64,000 bases of DNA from CANJBX01 sp035556735 (GTDB lineage Bacteria > Pseudomonadota > Alphaproteobacteria > Rhizobiales > Xanthobacteraceae). Location: assembly GCA_035556735.1 (NCBI GenBank), contig DATMFF010000005.1, forward strand, positions 62,001 through 126,000. The letters run 5' to 3'. Below, piece by piece: positions 52,801-60,366 of the stretch. The position numbers were made by a program, and so were the translations under genes. The notes beneath the pieces were generated by a model. That model saw only the letters and a list, made by a program, of their open reading frames with translations, was not told the origin of the DNA and did not search any database. The first letter of the stretch is position 1; each line of letters starts with the position of its first letter.

Positions 52801-55800
52801 CGTACGCGCCGAACCCACCGCTCGTCAGCAGTGAAGCCGGCAACACCGTCCGCACGCCGCCGATTTCGATGGCCGAAGCTTCTCCCGCCTGCAGACTACC
52901 GCCGATGCGCACAGTGTTCACGGATCCAAGCCGCAACGTGCCATTGCTCTCGAATCCGCTCGCGCGCATCGTCCCATCAAGTTGAAGCACCGCCGTCGGC
53001 CCCGCCGGCGGGGTCGTGGGCTTGCCGCCCGAGCCCTGGTCGTCGAAGTCCACTCCCTGATAGAGCACAAGCGAGATGCTGCCGCCCTTTCCGGCGTTCA
53101 CGCCGGGCGACACCGTCTTGGTCTTGCCTTGCGCCGAGATATAGCCCCCGCTCGAGGCATCGAGCCGGCCGCCGGCGGCAAGCCGAATACTGCCGGTCGA
53201 ATCGAATGCACCGTCGGCACCCGTCGCACCGCTGCTCTTCTTGGTCGTGATCGCGATCGAACCGCCGTTGATATAGGCAGGCCCGGCGGCATCGGCGCCG
53301 TAACGGTTGAGGTCGTTGACGAAGCGGCCGCTGACGTCGATTTCGCCTCCGATGAAGACATCCGCCGCGATCGCGACGTTGTTGCGCGTCGGAGCCTGAA
53401 ATCGACCGACCGTGCCGGTGCCGAACGCGCGCCCGATGCCATTGCGGTCGATGCTCAAGGAGACCGAGCCACCGGCTACGGCGATCCGGCCCGCCACGTC
53501 GATGGCGCCCCCTGCCTCGGCGGAGAAGGCGCCCCCCGGCGCGAGACTCAGCGTGCTGCCTTGCGCCACCAGGAGGTCGTTGGACTTGATGCTCAGCGCG
53601 CCCAGGCCGTAACTCGACAAGACATCCGACGACAGAACGGTCTGATAGGCGCTGCGGACTTCAAAGTTGTCGCCATTCACGGGCGACGCGAATTGGGCCG
53701 GGTCCGTCACGCCGTCGACGTGCGCGAGCTGGCTGGATTGCGCGAGTTGACCCGCGGCGAGCAAGGCACCGGTGATCGCAACGCTGGAAGGGGTCGTGAG
53801 GTCGAGCGATCCCTGGAAGGGCAGTTGACCGAGGCCGATCTGGCGCTCGCCGGCGACTGAGCCGAAATAGAGGACGCCCTCAAGCGACGGAGAAACGGTA
53901 GACACCGCCAATCCGCCGGCGGCCTGCCCATCGATGTAACCGGGTTCGTAAACGTTCTTGAACGCGTTCCAGAGCTCGACGACGCCCCAGCGCGAGTGGT
54001 TCACCGAAAAGAGACCGGCGATCCCCAGGTAGATCATGTCGGGGTCGGCGTTCTCCATGCTGTAGATGCGGCCGTCGATGCCGATCAGACGCGTCTTCGG
54101 CACAATGCCGCCGGTGTAGCGAATGTTGCCGCCGGCCATGTTGATCACCGAGCCGGCTTCCTTCAGCACACTTCTGCCTGCTGCAGGAACGCCCACGGAA
54201 TTCGGCGTCAGGTCGGTGGCGAGAGTGACATCGCCGCCCGCAGTCATCAGTTCGTAGAGACTGCGGCCCTTGGCATTCACGGTCTCGGTGGCATCAGCAA
54301 GCGGCGTCCCGAGCCAGGCCGTTCCGTCTTTGCGCGTCCCGGACGCCCGAATGTCGATCCAGAACGTCTGGCCATAGAGCGGACCGCTGCGCTGCAGCGG
54401 CATATCGGCGAACTCGGCACGGGGTATGAACGAAATGAAATTGGCGGCAACCGGAAGTTCGACGTTTTGCAGGCCCGCCACGTCGATGACCGATCCAGAG
54501 GCGAGCAGGACCTGCTGCTCTCCGTCGATCGTCGGGATCGTGCCCTGGGGGTTGTTCGCGTCGGCGTTGGCATTAAACAACTGTCGCGACGCCCCGGACC
54601 CGCCAAGCCGCGTGGCATTGAGCGCGACCGTTGCCGATGGCGCCGAGATCAGCCCATTGGAGCCCACACTCACGCTGCGCTGCGCGCTCATTTCGACGTA
54701 AGCCGGCATGAACGTCTGGACGTTGCTGCCCGCGCTGGCCTTTTGGGGCAATTCCGAAGTCAATGGATCCGACCCCGGCCCCATGCTGATCACGCCATTC
54801 ATGGCGACCCGCGTAGCGGCGTGGAGCAGCACCATGCTGTTGCGGCTGATGCTGGTATCGGCCGAGATCACTCCGCTCTCGCCGATTTCGACGTCGTTGC
54901 CCGCGAGCGTGACGATACCGCGCGGGGTCTCGATCAGCCCGTCGGCAACGACGCTGCCGGTGCCGTCCAGGTAGCGGCCGTTGATCGGGTTTCCGAGCTG
55001 GCTGCTCGACACCGTTCCAACATAGCCCGTCGAAAAATTCTGCAGCTGCAGGCCGCTGGCGCGGAAGGTCACGTTCGACGGCAGCACATCCGCCGGAAAG
55101 CCGGCGGCCTGATATTCGCCGGGCGTCAACGTCACGGCGCGCGTCGCCGCCATCGCGACCTGGCCCGCAGGCGCGGTGATTTGGCCCGAACTGCGCACGT
55201 TGGCGCCGAACAGATAGACGAACCCCGATGAATCGAGATCGACAATGTCGGTCTTGATCGTAGCACCGCGCTCGATCGTCACATCACCCGGCAGAATTGT
55301 CGTTGCCGCCAATTGTCCGGTGTTGAGCCCAGGCCTGTCGTCGAACACCGAGAACGAGAACTGATTTCCGATGCCGGTGTCGAGGAAGTACTTGTCGCGC
55401 GCGACCCGGTCGAAGCCCAGCTTGCCGACGTCGAGCGTCGACGCGACCAGCGCGTGCACGTTGACCTGCGAACCGGCGCCGAAGACGATGCCGTTCCGAT
55501 TGATCACATAGACCCCGCCGATCGCGTTGATCTGGCCGAGAATCCGGCTCGGCGCGGCGTCCGGGTCGACGACCCGATTGAGCGCTGTCCAATCTGGCGC
55601 CGCCTGATTGAAATTGAGCGTCGTATTGCGGCCGACGTTGAACGTGTCCCAGGTGAGGATGGCCTTTGACTGCGTTTGATAGAGGTCGACCACGGTACGG
55701 CCATTGACGACGTTCTGGTCGATCGTCGACGACGCGCCCTGCCACATCGCCGGATCGGTTCTCACCTGGAACGAGGTCGACGAAATCGCGTCTGCGCCGC

Positions 55801-56137
55801 TCTTCGGCATCAACCCGCCGGCGGCGACGCCGTCCGGAATCGACGGCTGCGCGGAGAACAGACCGCGCGCGGCATCTTGTAACTGACGGGCCGCCTGGAG
55901 CGCGGCCGCCGCCCGCCCGAGTGACGCCTGCGCGCGCGCGGCCGCCGCGGCGGCCTGTTGCGCGGCCGCCTGCTGCGCAGCTATCGCCGCCGCCGCCGGC
56001 TCGACTGTCCGGCCGATCGAGTTGAGCGAGCGCGCCATGGCAGCCCCGCAAACCGTCACCAAGGCAATCATGCTGACGCCGCCGAGCAGCGCCGCAGTCC
56101 ATGCGCGATGACGGGCCCGGGGGCGAACGTGGGTCAT
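43868..56137 (-). CDS. giant filamentous-haemagglutinin-type exoprotein
   Basis: 4089 residues in one uninterrupted frame. Signal sequence in MTHVRPRARHRAWTAALLGG onward (cleavage after about residue 35), then an unusual Ala-rich helix (about residues 46-100), then a TPS-type haemagglutination domain (about 130-300) with VVDLYQTQSKAILTWDTFNV, a NRNGI motif at 213-217 in VYVINRNGIVFGAGSQVNVH, and a long series of short beta-helix strand repeats (GSITTSG-, DVSIAA-, TLQAT-like). The C-terminal part (about 3790-3960, GDLELFHSTIQTRFGGDVSI and ITLGGGAINVFTDQNQLV-like text) is of the DUF3739 type seen in filamentous haemagglutinin-family proteins linked to VreARI signalling. Predicted to be an exported rod-like adhesin or matrix protein. 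No TpsB transporter is in the window; the upstream neighbour is a type II secretion operon on the same strand. Confidence 0.88.
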   Translation of the reverse strand: MTHVRPRARHRAWTAALLGGVSMIALVTVCGAAMARSLNSIGRTVEPAAAAIAAQQAAAQQAAAAAARAQASLGRAAAALQAARQLQDAARGLFSAQPSIPDGVAAGGLMPKSGADAISSTSFQVRTDPAMWQGASSTIDQNVVNGRTVVDLYQTQSKAILTWDTFNVGRNTTLNFNQAAPDWTALNRVVDPDAAPSRILGQINAIGGVYVINRNGIVFGAGSQVNVHALVASTLDVGKLGFDRVARDKYFLDTGIGNQFSFSVFDDRPGLNTGQLAATTILPGDVTIERGATIKTDIVDLDSSGFVYLFGANVRSSGQITAPAGQVAMAATRAVTLTPGEYQAAGFPADVLPSNVTFRASGLQLQNFSTGYVGTVSSSQLGNPINGRYLDGTGSVVADGLIETPRGIVTLAGNDVEIGESGVISADTSISRNSMVLLHAATRVAMNGVISMGPGSDPLTSELPQKASAGSNVQTFMPAYVEMSAQRSVSVGSNGLISAPSATVALNATRLGGSGASRQLFNANADANNPQGTIPTIDGEQQVLLASGSVIDVAGLQNVELPVAANFISFIPRAEFADMPLQRSGPLYGQTFWIDIRASGTRKDGTAWLGTPLADATETVNAKGRSLYELMTAGGDVTLATDLTPNSVGVPAAGRSVLKEAGSVINMAGGNIRYTGGIVPKTRLIGIDGRIYSMENADPDMIYLGIAGLFSVNHSRWGVVELWNAFKNVYEPGYIDGQAAGGLAVSTVSPSLEGVLYFGSVAGERQIGLGQLPFQGSLDLTTPSSVAITGALLAAGQLAQSSQLAHVDGVTDPAQFASPVNGDNFEVRSAYQTVLSSDVLSSYGLGALSIKSNDLLVAQGSTLSLAPGGAFSAEAGGAIDVAGRIAVAGGSVSLSIDRNGIGRAFGTGTVGRFQAPTRNNVAIAADVFIGGEIDVSGRFVNDLNRYGADAAGPAYINGGSIAITTKKSSGATGADGAFDSTGSIRLAAGGRLDASSGGYISAQGKTKTVSPGVNAGKGGSISLVLYQGVDFDDQGSGGKPTTPPAGPTAVLQLDGTMRASGFESNGTLRLGSVNTVRIGGSLQAGEASAIEIGGVRTVLPASLLTSGGFGAYAIESISDGYNGANVGVVLSAGTNLTLRQRNLASTVDYRAVGTGMRIADIAPVGVLPDAQRKPVDIAFKAADILLDQGSRIATDPGAALYFGGSPDTNPQAPELRDVAAGNVVLRGTIVDHGGRVVVNAQATRLGSQALVDLSGTVVSESRFGIPGGPVVGDHIVSGGTFIVDAAGLVNVPGTDEYVADHAPAGSYVVAEDGALVDVSGAAGVVRAASGDKRGADAVWSWSDGGTVQVNAAGFAWGGTFAAGGGRYVGADGRTRRDARAANGTLILGGGNVSIGQITGSVGPATVPTGIRIGADHLAAFDDAYIYSGTAMGGAGRLFASLPTNTYGYTAPQLAALNLEGVLDLALSGRLHLAASQITSSGDATITAPYVLFTGGGANAVAGSSTLTVNSLNIDVESATFSGFGQVNFNSSYDIRLSTPRVANGQLNGAEVVPDPATFSGSLVTAGDLTLSARRIYPVSAVDFTIQTPGRVTFAAPESSAQLPLSAGGSLTVWASEISQGGNLFAPLGKITLGNLDPATQMLGGAPTIMTQSVTLSPGSLTSVTLDGTIVPFGETADGTNWYYNASTSPLTQPPTKGLVLAGTDVLVTSGATIDTRGGGELQASEWIPGKGGSRDTLATAPGQSTVYALLPWMSDPLSAFDVHYTSARTQALPGDTYPRAGTQVTIDGGSGIPAGTYTLYPAHYATLPGAYRIVYYGDNLGRNLRSGTTLPDGTVITTGRYAQSGLPGRQSAGQALFAIRTESVWQQYSEYSFSRTERYFTDKASHDGTGVPRLPMDAGRLAVVAQQQIVLAGIALTQPAPGGRGGELDISASALAVGRASQPGTTVVDVAQLNNFGFDSILIGGRRTDQADGSTLIAPTASWVEVDTGGVTWSTPEILLAAKPSSPADTTGGAIVIAGNTVLESDSAVADSVHPRSYTMSGAGALFLATTDQRLSVSGPNGTGNGTISIAETVRIATDTLTLQATSETNAIALNTSHLEARQVNLAAKTIGIGAPSVGAVTDKSLVLAANSTQFAAVQALSLKALAGAITVYGNFDPGLGQGGGGRPNLTFDARTIAGTGSDATINVGGGSITLVNSGDAAAMSNPSAAGALEFKAADVALGGGTQAILGFADVKLTATDRVRVAASGKLTFGFDADQIDAATDELPAAAPRVDVTMTTPLVFVEKATTTGAGGQFALLTRGDLRIDRAGAPVSATRPADSGQIGGNLAMRAAGIEVSSTIQAQAGTLALRATEGDVTLGAGAYLAAGGYKKTLLDQDTYVAGGKVVLRADVGNVVTRAGSTTDVAQPSGGIGYGGEIEIIATAGAADLQGALRGGGGPGLGGRFKLDTHGAVDLDTLAGRLLAGGLTGAIDIHTRTGNLVLSAGQWLRANAITLTADDRTWNPATGSTYGQVIIAGGIDARGYGDDDHGTIDGNGQAGGKVGLWGANGVTLASTGVIDASTAHSDERGGDVIVGIGWDAQSWDPVGKTGGIDLQPGAIVDVHGGAKGGWSGGTVTVRAPLVGEDDVKITRIGSAISGARAVTVEGFISFSTDGTGGIDGRTLVGSDGVTPVVWDGVIDPAGTGARARFYTDTLKAVAQGRWIYNGESYGFGDGSSGAIARLGLGTLGQQLGAEVVHVRPGIDLVNPNAAINGGNITIASNWNLAAGSAYNLQNNPSNGSRYVHVHDTSNAAQQSYVTFDYRLVADLGSGKAIEAGALTLRALNDIVVDASISDGFFQFRDYLDNTYNTSRITSYLAGIAAANRGIDPTAGGFGGSNTPPGPNYAYYLNKYISNRTQPFAPYKATANGVSPTSQDLAAADLFPNELNVCVQNCGTPNGVNTGVAGREIVRVTDPASWSYRLTAGADMASANPGAMRSAADAGPSGNITINNHATYQQRLLTVNASTSAANTTATVNLPTMVRTGTGDIGIFAARDVRITDAVAPGVIYAGGVNTPRLADPNYSLQSGAVVAGNPDGFFEPQVMLYGASAAVLGHTYYGPPIAAAFPHKGGDVHVEAQRDIVGYSGTSKTVQTAQYFKPWLLALSGITPAATTAAAASVIRMGRGVYAPFGTDVASQGAWWIQYGSFQEGILSAGGNVTVIAGRDLRDVSVSLPTTGRVSGGLSATSLPVTHVYGSGNMTVRAGRDILGGAFYEGSGHATIVARGSIGASGTMLKIAGSTLEFPNVPLLALDLGQISMTAAGSVAINGVVNPAELHAQRGSFADPARLSTDAGNFVTPLYMDTYGPDSAARLASLAGDVSIAAAPSSFSVGTRDPFFSAATYPSTFEALALGGSITTSGLGTVGLTYAKHTGLILSPSKHGTLRLLAQDSIDLTFGYVNGTTAGRSNQLSSPIPNGPYISTGPSLLDAAFDPFRPNSGFSEPFSQAVLAHSDDDAIARIYAASGDIKAAGTSIVLNGEVTGYTRVEINQPAAIYAGRDIVDLNLIVQNVQSDDVSSLVAGRDIYYTGWNNAGGLQVAGPGFLVVEAGRDVGPFLPATHNIPSPPLRPDRADVQEGIVSVGNASITPVGNIYIRAGAVNMGGSVGMYNPALLGPSANTPKRRNALLPSAGADIVVRFGLQYGADYAAMARDYVDPSAIGSAVHHYGPELQAFLARIGIATVDVADAWQRFQGLADDRPQGRELQRIFLGQVLFSEMKAVATATNTGGADYGRGYRAVNTLFPASLGYTANALTGDTNGANEVVKTGDLELFHSTIQTRFGGDVSIFGPGGNIRVGQLAKESNPRLQDLRNLGIMTLGGGAINVFTDQNQLVNSSRIMTTQGGDVLLWSSNGDLNAGRGSQTILSLPPLQVVFDQDAYQSVDLGGFVTGSGIATLKTSRVATKANVYLMAPRGTIDAGTAGIRSDLGDAFVLAPRVENASNIKVGGTTTGIPTVSAPDVGSLSSASNAAGAATKSAETPTGSVPSGGGASIFIVEVVGYGGGDGATGSTPAPSGGESRPAPAGDNAAPAGATQPGVAPQSGDGDKDENGSR

Positions 56138-56286
56138 GGCATTCCATCCGCAGCATCGGTAGCAGCGCGTTGCCGGTCCCCACACGGGGTCGCGCAGCCG
56201 CTTCGGCAATTTACGTTTCGTTTACTGACGGCTGCGTGACTGTTTTGTGTCGCGTGGGGAACGCTTCAAGGCCCCGCACGCGCTGT

Positions 56287-57084
56287 TCATTTCTGCGCAG
56301 CCGGAAGCTGCGGAATCGGGCTGCGGAACGGATTGGCTTTTGGTGCCGGAGGCGTGACCTGCCGCGGCTGAAATAAAATTGCGGCCAGCCCAGGCGGCGT
56401 ATTCTCGTTATTCACCAGAGCTCCCGGCGGCGTGCGGCCGGGTTGCGTTTCCCCTGCGGCATCAGCAGCCGGCGCGGCATTCGCCGCGGGACGGCTCAGG
56501 GGAATCGCAGGCGCGGACGGTACGGGCGGTGCGGCCGCGAGGGGTGGTGCCGCAGCAGCCTGGGTCTGCGGCGGCGGCAGAGCAAGGACCTTCGTCTGAC
56601 TCCCCCTGGCGAGCGAAACCTCGCCGCGCTCGACTGTCCGCAACGTCCAACCTTTGTGACTATCCCCAGTTTTCAGACTCAGGATGGCTTTCGTGGACCC
56701 ATCAAGGAACACGGCGATGCCTTCGGCTCCGGTGATCGTCCCGACAAGTGATATCTGAAGCTTTTCGGGCTCCGGCGCCTTCTTCGGCACTGTCGGCTTG
56801 GGAACAGGCGGCGGAGCGCTTGCAACGGCGCGCGCCGGAGCGCGCCGCGACGGCGCAAACAGGGGACGCTCGCGGGTGGCCGTGAGGCTGCGCAGCGGAA
56901 TGGCCCACAGCGGATTGCTGCTCGGCCTGTGCCCGGTTGCAGCGGCGGGCGGCCGTTCCTGGGTCGCGATCCGGTCCTGCGGCGCAGAGGCCAACTCATC
57001 GCGCGTGTCGACAACTGCCGGAGAGGTCGCCGCAGCGGCATGCGCCGACCACACAACCAACAGAACAGGCGTCAGGAGCCGCAT
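56287..57084 (-). CDS. type II secretion system protein N/C-like
   Basis: 265 residues. Signal peptide (LLTPVLLVVWSAHAAAA), then a Pro/Ala-rich spacer containing SLTATRERPLFAPSRR, the family hallmark ahead of a small beta domain (LQISLVGTITGAEGIAVFLD, LKTGDSHKGWTLRTVERGEV, the HR-like domain of GspC/PilP type), ending in a Pro-rich tail. It should connect the secretin with the inner-membrane platform. ATG 57084 follows the gspM stop by 2 bases. It is the last gsp gene before the giant exoprotein, 149 bases upstream of it. Confidence 0.72.
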   Translation of the reverse strand: MRLLTPVLLVVWSAHAAAATSPAVVDTRDELASAPQDRIATQERPPAAATGHRPSSNPLWAIPLRSLTATRERPLFAPSRRAPARAVASAPPPVPKPTVPKKAPEPEKLQISLVGTITGAEGIAVFLDGSTKAILSLKTGDSHKGWTLRTVERGEVSLARGSQTKVLALPPPQTQAAAAPPLAAAPPVPSAPAIPLSRPAANAAPAADAAGETQPGRTPPGALVNNENTPPGLAAILFQPRQVTPPAPKANPFRSPIPQLPAAQK

Positions 57085-57086
57085 GT

Positions 57087-57641
57087 TTATTTCCCCTGCC
57101 ACTGGCCGGAAACGGAAAGCAGCACCCTCAACCTCCCCGCCTCCGCCGCCCCACCACCGGACGGCGCCTGCACCACCATCTGGCCCACGAACAGGAACGG
57201 CATTCCGGCCTCAATGTCGTAAAGCAAATCCTGCAGCGCAGTCGCCTCGATCTCAAAGCTCGATGTCACAGTGATGAATCCGGCCTTCGACTGCGGCCCC
57301 TGCAGATCGACCTGGGTCGAGAGAAGGTTGCCGCGGGCTCGTGTGGTCGCCGCGGTGATCCGCCGCAGCAGCGTCGCTCCGGCGATCGACACGGTCGCCC
57401 CTTCAACGAAGGGAGATCCGGTCGGCACGCTGACATCCGATGCCGCGACGGCCGCACGCGCCGGACCGCGCGCTTCGAGCTGCCCCAGCAATTCGGCGCT
57501 CGCGGCAGCGGCCGCCCGGCGTTCCAGAAGAGCGGACGTGCTGTCGATTGCAAGCGCGACGAACATGACGACGATCGCCGCATAAAGCGCGACGGCGGCG
57601 GCCGGATAGCGGACAAGACATGCTTCGATCCGAGCAATCAT
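57087..57641 (-). CDS. gspM: type II secretion system protein M-like (GspM)
   Basis: 184 residues. One N-terminal membrane helix (AVALYAAIVVMFVALAI), a periplasmic helix (LLERRAAAAASAELLGQLEA) and a ferredoxin-like domain with FVEGATVSIAGATLLRRITA, LLSTQVDLQGPQSKAGFITV, TALQDLLYDIEAGMPFLFVG and GRLRVLLSVSGQWQGK, matching the T2SSM_b form found in alphaproteobacterial systems. It forms the platform with GspL and GspF. Overlaps gspL by 4 bases. Confidence 0.8.
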   Translation of the reverse strand: MIARIEACLVRYPAAAVALYAAIVVMFVALAIDSTSALLERRAAAAASAELLGQLEARGPARAAVAASDVSVPTGSPFVEGATVSIAGATLLRRITAATTRARGNLLSTQVDLQGPQSKAGFITVTSSFEIEATALQDLLYDIEAGMPFLFVGQMVVQAPSGGGAAEAGRLRVLLSVSGQWQGK

Positions 57642-58711
57642 GTCCCACCGCCGAAATATGGACGGATCTTCGCCTCGATGTGGAAGCGTTCGCCGGGTTC
57701 ATTGGCGGCGCGTGTGGTCGGCGCAAAGAAGGCCGCGCGGCCGAAATATGGCGATTCCTCCAGGATCTGGATCAGTGCGGGCGCGTCGCGGCTGATGCCG
57801 ATCACCTGCAGCTTGTCTCCATCGATGCGAACTTCCGTCGCGTAGGTGTTGTCGGGAAGAAGCGCCGAAAGCGCCTCCATAACCATCACTGCCGATGGGC
57901 TTGTCTGCTTGCGCTGTTCCAACAATCCAACCGCGGACTTGCTCACGTCAGGGCGGCCGCGCCGGAGCAATGCGCGACGTTCGGCGATCTGCCGTTGGAG
58001 TTGCTCGACGGACCCCTCGTAGTGGCTGCCCAGCACCGCGAGCGCTCCGCTCGAAAGCGCGGCAAGCGCCGCCGTTGTCGCCAGCACAATGATCAAGCCA
58101 GCGTGCAAACGCCGCGCATGCACCGCCCCTCCCCCATGCTCGCGGAACACCGTGACGCGCACCGGCTCCGGACCCGCCATCGTGGTTGTCACATCGACGG
58201 TCGCTGCGCCGACCTTCGACAGCGCCGCCGCCAATGTCGCGACCGACTCGCGCGCCGTCGCCACTACCGTAACCGTCATGCGTTCGCCAGCGATCCCGCG
58301 CGGGGCGGTCCAGTGGTACGCGGCCTCACCGGCCGTCCACGGAGTGAGACGATCGATCTGCGCGCGCACGATGCCGTCGAGGAATTCCGCAGCACGGTTG
58401 GGAAGGTCGAGCGGACGGAACAGAAATCGGGCGGGCCGCAGCACAAGATCGACGCGGGCGTTCTTGAGTGCGATCATCCATTCGGGAGGCAGCGCTCCGG
58501 CGATCGCGCCATCGAGAATCTCCAGCCGCTGCTCGCGGGGACCAGGGATGCTTTTTCCCGCGGCCAGCCGCATCACGAAGCCCCCGTCGCCGACCTCCTC
58601 CACCTCGACGCGTCTGGCCGACTTGAGGCGATCGAACTGCCCGCCGAGCGTGTCGGCGACGACATCGACCCAGCGCGCCGCGGCAGCTTTGATGTCGCTC
58701 CATCCGCCCAT
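57638..58711 (-). CDS. gspL: type II secretion system protein L-like with PilN domain
   Basis: 357 residues. A cytoplasmic half (residues 1 to about 210; RVEVEEVGDGGFVMRLAAGK, PEWMIALKNARVDLVLRPAR) resembles the GspL/PilM fold, then one membrane helix (LHAGLIIVLATTAALAALSS), a coiled coil (LQRQIAERRALLRRGRPDVS) and a PilN-type periplasmic domain (SALLPDNTYATEVRIDGDKL, QVIGISRDAPALIQILEESP). GspL recruits GspE to the platform. Assignment rests on domain layout plus context. gspM overlaps it by 4 bases; gspK lies 33 bases upstream. Confidence 0.78.
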   Translation of the reverse strand: MGGWSDIKAAAARWVDVVADTLGGQFDRLKSARRVEVEEVGDGGFVMRLAAGKSIPGPREQRLEILDGAIAGALPPEWMIALKNARVDLVLRPARFLFRPLDLPNRAAEFLDGIVRAQIDRLTPWTAGEAAYHWTAPRGIAGERMTVTVVATARESVATLAAALSKVGAATVDVTTTMAGPEPVRVTVFREHGGGAVHARRLHAGLIIVLATTAALAALSSGALAVLGSHYEGSVEQLQRQIAERRALLRRGRPDVSKSAVGLLEQRKQTSPSAVMVMEALSALLPDNTYATEVRIDGDKLQVIGISRDAPALIQILEESPYFGRAAFFAPTTRAANEPGERFHIEAKIRPYFGGGT

Positions 58712-58744
58712 CGGTGCATGATCCCCTGCGCAAGCGGCTCCGGA

Positions 58745-59716
58745 TCAACGAGTCTCAGCCGGCCGACGTCGTCCGCCCGTCGCGCGGTCTATATCATCGA
58801 TCCATGACAATATGCGATATGGTTCGTTATATTGCGGTCCCTGCACCATGATAACGACCTCGGCGATACGGTGCTGCGCGCGCGGCAGCATGGTGAGCAG
58901 GCGGACACGGTAGGCGTCGCTGCCGCGGGTGGTGGCGCCTACCTGCTTATCGCCGAGCGCGCCAGCGACGAAGGCAGGATCTGCCGGCAGCCTGTCACGC
59001 TGGTCGAGGAACGCGTGCAGCCGGCCCGGTGTCATGTCAGGAAGGGCCGCGACGACTTCCGGCGGCGCATCAAGGACGTTCACCTGACGCATGCCGCTGT
59101 AGATCGTGACGAACGGCAGCGCGTGCTCGACGAGTGCCGGCGGAATCCCCTGCACCAGCCAAAGCTCATCAAGGTGGTGGAACGGGGCCCGCCGCGGCGG
59201 ATAACCCAACCCGGCCGCCAGATAAAGTGCTTCTTCCTCGTCCGGCCCGTTGGTCTTCGGCCGGGCGCGCCATTTGACGATGCGCTCGGCATAGTTGTCG
59301 GCGGCCTCGGCGCGCGCGCCCAAAATCGTGAACAGCCCGGCGATCAGATTCTTCGGCGCCGCATTGAGGTCGATGCGAGCCGCCTCTGAGACGAACTCAA
59401 CCACAATCTCGCCGCCGGCAAGGCGAAAACGAAACCCTCCCCGCGTCGGTCGCGGCACGCCGGCCGGCACGGATAGCCGCAGGGCGGTCAGTTCGAGCCC
59501 AGCAATGATCGCCGCCTCGCTCTGCAGGACGTCGTCGTTGACGGTCAATGCAACGGCGGACTGCGCCACATACGCCGACGCGACGCCGGCAAGCGTCGCG
59601 AGCGCCGCGAGCATCCATAACACCACGACGATGATGAAGCCGTTGCGGCGGGAACGCCCAAACGTCGGCTTGGGCCTCCGTCGCACGGACGCACCATCGT
59701 TGAGCCGTACCGGCAT
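58745..59716 (-). CDS. gspK: type II secretion minor pseudopilin K
   Basis: 323 residues. Prepilin leader ends RSRRNG|FIIVVVLWMLAALAT (cleavage after Gly26), with no Glu at mature position 5, as is normal for GspK. The large globular domain has RIDLNAAPKNLIAGLFTILG (the TNxxP-type element), AERIVKWRARPKTNG, APFHHLDELWLVQGIPPALV and RQVNVLDAPPEVVAALPDMT. It caps the pseudopilus with GspI and GspJ. The start overlaps the gspJ stop by one base. Confidence 0.9.
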   Translation of the reverse strand: MPVRLNDGASVRRRPKPTFGRSRRNGFIIVVVLWMLAALATLAGVASAYVAQSAVALTVNDDVLQSEAAIIAGLELTALRLSVPAGVPRPTRGGFRFRLAGGEIVVEFVSEAARIDLNAAPKNLIAGLFTILGARAEAADNYAERIVKWRARPKTNGPDEEEALYLAAGLGYPPRRAPFHHLDELWLVQGIPPALVEHALPFVTIYSGMRQVNVLDAPPEVVAALPDMTPGRLHAFLDQRDRLPADPAFVAGALGDKQVGATTRGSDAYRVRLLTMLPRAQHRIAEVVIMVQGPQYNEPYRILSWIDDIDRATGGRRRPAETR

Positions 59717-60366
59717 TATTGTTCGCTCGGGTCGGGTTCAGGCTCCGGCATCTGCATGCCGACATGAATGGCGGTGGCGGTCGACACGGCGAGCGGACGC
59801 TCGCGGACCATGTCCCGAACGAGGAAGCGCACCGCGCGCGGCAGTTCGCTACTTCCGCGCCACGCATCGAGCCAGATTCCATCGCGTCCGGCGTAAGCGA
59901 ATGTCACCCCAAGCGGCGCCCGCAGGAGCACGACCGGATCGCGGAACGGCAGCCGATCGAGCACGACATTGCCCGGTTCCGTCGGCGCAAAGGGCGCGCG
60001 CGTTCGCACCAGCGTTCGCCCCGCCCCATCCGCTGTTTCGGCGATGCGCACGATCTCGAGCCCCGGCCGCGTATTGGGCCCGATCGCGGTGCGTACGAAA
60101 ATGACGGACAGGGGCCCGCCGTCGAACGACGGCTGGGACGCCCGATTGAGCGAGACATATTCCGCCGCTGAGAGATCTGCGACCAAGCGATCGAGGGCAA
60201 CCGCCACCTGCTCGTTGCGCTGCACCTGCGCGAGTCCGCGGTGCCAATTCGGAAGCCATTGGGCTGTCAGCGTGGCCAGCACGCCAAGGATGAGCCCCAT
60301 GAGCGCGACGGCGATCAGCGCTTCGAACAGCGTGAATCCGCCCGTGGACTGCGCACGCGTGTTCAT
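59716..60366 (-). CDS. gspJ: type II secretion minor pseudopilin J
   Basis: 216 residues. Leader MNTRAQSTGG|FTLFEALIAV, cleavage after Gly10 with Glu5 of the mature chain (Glu15). The hydrophobic helix (LIAVALMGLILGVLATLTAQ) is followed by a beta-rich head domain (RTLVRTRAPFAPTEPGNVVL, DPVVLLRAPLGVTFAYAGRD). Start ATG 60366 overlaps the gspI stop (ATGA); the longer frame to 60516 is a shadow inside gspI. Confidence 0.9.
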   Translation of the reverse strand: MNTRAQSTGGFTLFEALIAVALMGLILGVLATLTAQWLPNWHRGLAQVQRNEQVAVALDRLVADLSAAEYVSLNRASQPSFDGGPLSVIFVRTAIGPNTRPGLEIVRIAETADGAGRTLVRTRAPFAPTEPGNVVLDRLPFRDPVVLLRAPLGVTFAYAGRDGIWLDAWRGSSELPRAVRFLVRDMVRERPLAVSTATAIHVGMQMPEPEPDPSEQ

